Below are positions 59,545 to 64,000 of a DNA stretch of 64,000 nt, in pieces. A program made the translations under genes and the position numbers. The first letter of the stretch is position 1. Each line of letters begins with the position of its first letter. Under the pieces are notes generated by a model. The model saw nothing but the letters and a program-made list of their open reading frames with translations. It did no database searches and had not been told where the DNA came from. This DNA comes from Tillandsia leiboldiana (lineage: Eukaryota > Streptophyta > Magnoliopsida > Poales > Bromeliaceae): assembly GCA_029204045.2 (NCBI GenBank), contig CM055073.1:26999818-27063817 (forward strand), in the 5' to 3' direction.

Positions 59545-60250
59545 CCGTCAAAAGTTTTTGAAACCGGTTGAAAGCCTTTGTATAATCGGATTTGAGTTGA
59601 TGACAACTTGCTTGGTCAAAGCTTGGTTGGTGACATGAATTTCCTCAAACTGCTTTTCTAGAAACCAATCTTGTTCCATATGAGAATTAACGATCGTTTC
59701 CGATTGATTTATCTTTTCCTGGAGGATTTTATTATTATCCAATAAAAGCTCTCGTTCCTCCTCGAGATCATGAAGTTTGATCTTTAAAGCATGATTCTCG
59801 TCTTGATTCTCAAGTCGTTGCTTCCTCAACTTCTTGATATGCTTGGCCATCTTCTTAGATTCCGCAAGAAGTTGTTGATATGCTCAACGAGTTCTTCTTC
59901 ATCCGACTCCCCCTCACTTGATGACTCTCCGTTGGATGTTGATGTTTCATGCAAAAACAAGGAATAGAGTCAGTGATTAAAGATGATAAACAAACATTAG
60001 AAGAGGGAATTTGAGAAGCATGTAAGGCAAACGACTTTTTCCTCTTTACTTGAGGTCGATTCATTAGAAGTAGAATCGTCCCAAGTTTTCGCTTGCAAAG
60101 CCTTCTTTTTATATGATTTCGGAGAAGGACATTCCGTTGAAAAATGGCCGTAGCCTTTGCATCTATAGCATGGATTTCCCCTTCGAAATCATCTTTTTCT
60201 TTTTCTTTAGAAGGTTTTGCAAAGCTTTTGAGGTTAGAGGATTTAGAAAC
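59545..60250 (-). pseudogene. Inverted copia gag fragment
   Basis: On the minus strand this repeats the 3' part of the gag at 62524-63091: zinc-knuckle region, then the coiled coil in a 100-residue frame (59850-59548). Identity is very high, with single-base indels that break the frame. It extends about 147 bp past the point where the plus copy is cut by the gap. The plus copy's in-frame stop after TSNE is not shared here. Confidence 0.8.
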
Positions 60251-60267
60251 CTGTTACGGCTTTTTGG

Positions 60268-61645
60268 TGTTGGCATATTTCGTGAGTCATGTCCAGTGAG
60301 TTGAGTCGGAGTCCTTAAAGGGATCAAATTGTCAATCAGCAATCAAAGACTTAGAGAAGATTCAACAAGAGCTCAAGTGACACTCAGTGTCTTGAGTCTT
60401 GAAGATGGATGTTGAAGAATTGTGGATCAGTTACATCAATCTCAAGAAGAAAAGTATTCAAAAGGATCAGGTATGGTTACTAAATAATTTTGGTGATCTG
60501 TATACTTTCTTATAGTGTAGAAACACTTGGATGAATTTTTAATTGCATAAAAATCAAAAACTGGACATGGGGCATGTTCAGGATCCGGATCAGATGATCC
60601 AATCCGGATCCCGAAGGGTATTAGTTCATGTGCAAATCCAATCCGGATCCAAGCCTATTCTGATCCGGATCCCGAACATTGGATGTTGCTGAAATTCATG
60701 AACGATCCGGATCGGGAAGTTGCAATCCGGATCCGAACCCTTGTTTTTCTGGAATCGTCAATCTCGTTACGACAATCCGGATCGCAGTAAATCCGATCCG
60801 GATCGCCGTCCTGAAAATTTCCAGATAAGGTATGTTTTTGATTCTTATCTCTTTCCAAAGGTTTCTAAACTATAAATAGACGTTTAGGGTTTCTCAAAAA
60901 ACGTGGGAGCTACGGCCGATTAATTTATAAAACACTTGAGAGCAACCCTAGAGGCTAGGTTTCACTGTTCTTCTTTATAGCCTCTTTTAGGTCAATTCGA
61001 CGGTTTCTTTCAAGAACATATCTTTGTCGAATTGATCTAATCTTTGCTTAGAGATTTCTTCTACGGTTCCCCAATGAGAATCTAAGCGAAGCATCACCAT
61101 CGAAGTCAATATTCTTATCGACTGAGTTTGCGTCGTGGATTCGACGTGGCATCGTGGATTCGGTGTGCTAAAGGCGTTTCGTGGATTCGAAACGTGTGCT
61201 CGTGGATTCGAGTGGCGTTTGTGGATTCGAACGTGTGCAGTGGACGTGCAAAATCGGTGGAGCGCGAGGGTCCAAGAAATTGAAGGAGGGGTTAAATCCG
61301 TGGAGACGGTAATCCACCTTGTATTCTTCTTTTCTTAGGGATTGTTATTGCGTGGACATCCAACCGGTCAGCGCAAGGTCCGAAGAAGCTGAAGGAGGGG
61401 TTGAGTCCGTGGAGTCGGTAATCACCTTGTTATTCTTCTATTCTTAGTGGATTGTTATTGCGTGTTGGTCCCGTGGTTTTCTCCTGGATTGGAGTTTCCA
61501 CGTAAATCTCGGTGTGCTGTTTTTATTTTCCGCATTGGTTTTATTTTGCACTGAGATTGAGTTTTAAGTATTACACCTATTCACCCCCCCTCTAGTTGTT
61601 TGATAGTACCTATTTAGATCCTTGTGGATCCTATAAAAACCTACA
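60268..61645 (+). mobile_element. Probable 5' LTR of a Ty1/copia element
   Basis: It starts TGTTGGCATA and ends CCTACA, immediately before AT and the primer site TGGTATCAGAG (61648-61658, tRNA-Met). Inside are a TATA box (TATAAATAG from 60871) and a CCCCCCCTCTAG block near the 3' end, as in Sireviruses. Eight ATCCGGATC palindromes lie upstream of the TATA box. The 5' border is inferred from TG and the end of homology to the inverted gag fragment; a second LTR is not visible. Confidence 0.6.
60583..60804. promoter_or_regulatory. Eight-copy ATCCGGATC palindrome array in the copia LTR
   Basis: Exact ATCCGGATC at 60583, 60602, 60641, 60663, 60705, 60725, 60775 and 60796. Intervening sequence is not conserved, so this is not a simple tandem repeat. 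The array ends about 65 bp upstream of the TATA box at 60871. Confidence 0.7.
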
Positions 61646-61679
61646 ATTGGTATCAGAGAGGGTTTTAGGTTTATCTATC

Positions 61680-63091
61680 ATGATGGGTGAAAGTGGTAAT
61701 ATTTATAGACCTCCTCTTTTTGATGGGACTAATTATGCTTATTGGAAAGTGCGGATGAGGGCTTTTCTCATCGCAATTGATGAGCGGGTATGGCAATCTG
61801 TGGAATACGGTTGGGTGCATCCTGTTGAGGAAGTAGGAAATTCTACTACCCCAAAACCTCGCTCTAGATGGTCCAAAGAGGAATTTGAAAGATCTTCTTA
61901 CAATGGGAAAGGTATGAACGCTTTATTTAATTCTCTTTCCTCGACTGAGTTCACACGAATTTCCGCGTGTGAAACTGCGAAGGAAATTTGGGATATTCTC
62001 AAAATTACACATGAGGGTACTAATCTTGTAAAAATTCAAAGCTCCAGATGCTTACAAGTCAATTTGACTCTATTCATATGGAAGAGCATGAATTGTTTAC
62101 AGATTATTACACTAGACTTCAAGATGTAATTAATACATGTGCTAATTTAGGAGAAAGATCCCGGAGTCGAAAATTGTAAGAAAGATACTTCGGACTCTTC
62201 CGGAACGGTTTAGGGCAAAGGTTACCGCCATTGAAACCGTTAGTCATCCGGATGAGATGAGTGTAGAGGAATTAGTAGGCGCTTTGCAAACTTATGAAAT
62301 GACTTTTCCTACTAATCAAGTTTCTTCCAAGTCTTCTTCTAAGCTTACAGGTATTGCGTTCAAATCAACAAAGGAAGAAGATAGCGAATCGAGTTCCGAC
62401 GATGAAATCTCTTTTTGCCGATTTTGAAGAACAATTGGCGCGGATCACAAAGAAATTTCGTCGGAAGTTTTGGAAGAATCGAACCGATGGATCTTCATCC
62501 ACGAAACCTTCTAAAGGATCATCGGGTTCTAAATCCTCTAACCTCAAAAGCTTTACAAAACCTTCTAAAGAAAAAGAAAAAGATGATTTCGAAGGGGAAA
62601 TCCAATGCTATCGATGCAAAGGCTACGGCCATTTTTCAACGGATTGTCCTTCTAAGAAATCATACAAAAAGAAGGCTTTGCAAGCAAAAACTTGGGACGA
62701 TTCTACCTCTAATGAATAGACCTCAAGTAAAGAGGAAAAAGTTGTTGCTTCTCATGCCTCCCATATTCCCTCTTCTAATGTTTTGCTTATCATCGTTAAT
62801 CACTGACTCTATTCCTTTGATTTTGCATGAAACATCAACATCCGGTGGAGAGTCATCAAGTGAGGGGGAGTCGGACGAAGAAGAACTTGTTGAGGCATAT
62901 CAACAACTTCTTGCGGAATCTAAGAAGATGGCCAAGCATATCAAGAAGTTGAGGAAGCAACGACTCGAGAATCAAGACGAGAATCATGCTTTAAAGATCA
63001 AACTTCATGATCTCGAGGAGGAACGAGAGCTTTTATTGGATAATAATAAAATCCTCCAGGAAAAGATAAATCAATCGGAAACGATCGTTAA
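61680..63091 (+). pseudogene. Ty1/copia gag, frameshifted, cut by assembly gap
   Basis: The frame opens with MMGESGNIYRPPLFDG, then TNYAYWKVRMRAF and ETAKEIWDIL, typical of the DUF4219/UBN2 gag of copia elements. A frameshift near 62046, another near 62150 and a stop after WDDSTSNE (62717) break it. The middle and 3' parts continue in other frames: KIVRKILRTLPERF-like sequence, a CCHC zinc knuckle (CYRCKGYGHFSTDC, about 62606-62647), and a Lys/Glu-rich coiled coil (KKLRKQRLENQDENH). The sequence stops at the N gap. No protease, integrase or reverse transcriptase is visible. Large gag with a coiled-coil tail suggests the SIRE lineage (inference). Confidence 0.8.
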
Positions 63092-63191
63092 NNNNNNNNN
63101 NNNNNNNNNNNNNNNNNNNNNNNNNNNNNNNNNNNNNNNNNNNNNNNNNNNNNNNNNNNNNNNNNNNNNNNNNNNNNNNNNNNNNNNNNNN
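63092..63191. other. Assembly gap of 100 N
   Basis: Exactly 100 N, the usual placeholder for a gap of unknown size. It falls inside the copia gag repeat on the left, and the sequence to its right copies another part of this window. Confidence 0.99.
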
Positions 63192-64000
63192 TTTTTATCA
63201 AAAAAAAAGAAGCAAATTGGTATTTTTGTAAAAATTCTATCTACTTTTTCCACTATCCTTTACTATTCCACAATTTAACTATTTCAGAAAATACTAACTT
63301 TTCAACCCAACGCAATTTAACTTTATACTTATTATCCCGGATAGCAAGTTATATCCAGGTATAAAAAATTTATACTTCTTAAATTTATACTCAAATCAAA
63401 CGGGGTCTAAGAGTATTCTAAAAAGCAAAAATCTCACGTTCTAAAAAGTTAAACCACTAATATATCAAAATACTGACTCATCATTATTTGATTGAGGGAC
63501 TGTCAAGGATACATCAGTATTTGATTGAGGGACTGTCAAGGATACCACTAGAACTACAGTTTTAATAAAGAGCAATGCTACATGTACACCCGAAGGGGTG
63601 TACATCATACACCTCCACCATTTTAATGGTGGCGATATTTTTACGGGTTACATCAAGTGACCCATCATCACACCCCCACCCTTGGATGGGTGGGGTGTAT
63701 GATGTACACCCCGAAAGGGGGTACACATAGCATTTCCTTTAATAAAAGTTAAAGTGGGTACTTACAGCATACTGACTAACATCCTATCATCTTATCATCC
63801 TGCTGTCTTCTTTTTCACAACCAGATGATTGACTAGACTAACGCTAGACTAACAGGAAGCTGCTCCTATTACAAAAGAAAAGTGATATTTATATACACAA
63901 TTTTGATAGGAAACACACTAGATTCATTAAATCTGATCAAATTTAGTTAGTGAATAATGATCAGATTTAATGAACCCGCCATAACCAATCAAAATTCTAG
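63192..64000 (+). repeat. Near-identical second copy of 43104-43924
   Basis: Collinear with 43104-43924 across its whole length, including the right part of the Tourist-like MITE, the tandem GGGACTGTCAAGGATAC repeat and the 172-bp MITE. It is about 12 bases shorter. Differences are mostly single-base indels in homopolymers (A, T and C/G runs). The copied region is the spacer between the DUF247 and ACS genes. It continues past the window end. Confidence 0.95.
63570..63737. mobile_element. 172-bp palindromic MITE, post-gap copy of copy 4
   Basis: Same element and same TTTAATAAA target as at 43490-43661, with single-base losses. It is part of the duplicated block and not an independent insertion. 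Confidence 0.92.

Noticed and set aside
62354..63278. A continuous 287-aa gag-related ORF across the gap
   Set aside because: It switches into a wrong gag frame and runs through 100 N into unrelated sequence.

Overview
This is a plant nuclear genome window. It holds three spliced genes, dense small transposable elements, very long (TA)n tracts and one 100-base assembly gap. GC-rich first exons, Micron-like elements inside (TA)n tracts and the overall repeat style suggest a monocot, but the sequence alone does not fix the species. No bacterial, viral or CRISPR feature was seen.

Layout. Positions 1-24,300 hold no gene. They carry nested MITEs (Micron-like, Tourist/Harbinger-like, CACTA-like and Mutator-like), LTR-retrotransposon fragments, TRIM elements and tandem repeats. 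Positions 24,400-36,900 hold a plus-strand gene of 13 coding exons for a heparan-alpha-glucosaminide N-acetyltransferase-like membrane protein (437 aa in my model). Its first intron is about 9.0 kb and full of repeats. A 2.9-kb solo LTR with perfect 5-bp target duplications (37,260-40,205) separates it from a minus-strand DUF247 gene (40,463-42,332; two exons, 441 aa) whose only intron carries a 430-bp MITE. Downstream, also on the minus strand, is an acetyl-CoA synthetase gene (44,461-52,086; 18 coding exons, 701 aa). Positions 52,250-58,770 are intergenic and rich in MITEs. Positions 58,770-63,091 hold a Cassandra TRIM fragment and decayed Ty1/copia gag sequences in opposite orientations, one preceded by a probable LTR. 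After the 100-N gap (63,092-63,191), the sequence repeats 43,104-43,924 almost exactly, with small indels mostly in homopolymers.

How the genes relate. The acetyltransferase-like gene and the DUF247 gene converge on the solo LTR. Acetyl-CoA synthetase makes acetyl-CoA from acetate, and the acetyltransferase family uses acetyl-CoA, but nothing in the sequence shows co-regulation. All exon models were built by reading frames across GT-AG junctions; every junction keeps frame. No transcript evidence was available.

The most interesting signals are: a chimeric tandem TRIM joining Cassandra (5S-like) sequence to a second TRIM family inside one target duplication next to a splice donor; a LINE remnant with a twin-priming inversion; two LTR promoters with arrays of short palindromes upstream of their TATA boxes; nested MITEs with exact target duplications; a MITE in the polypyrimidine tract of the DUF247 intron; and the suspect duplication across the gap.
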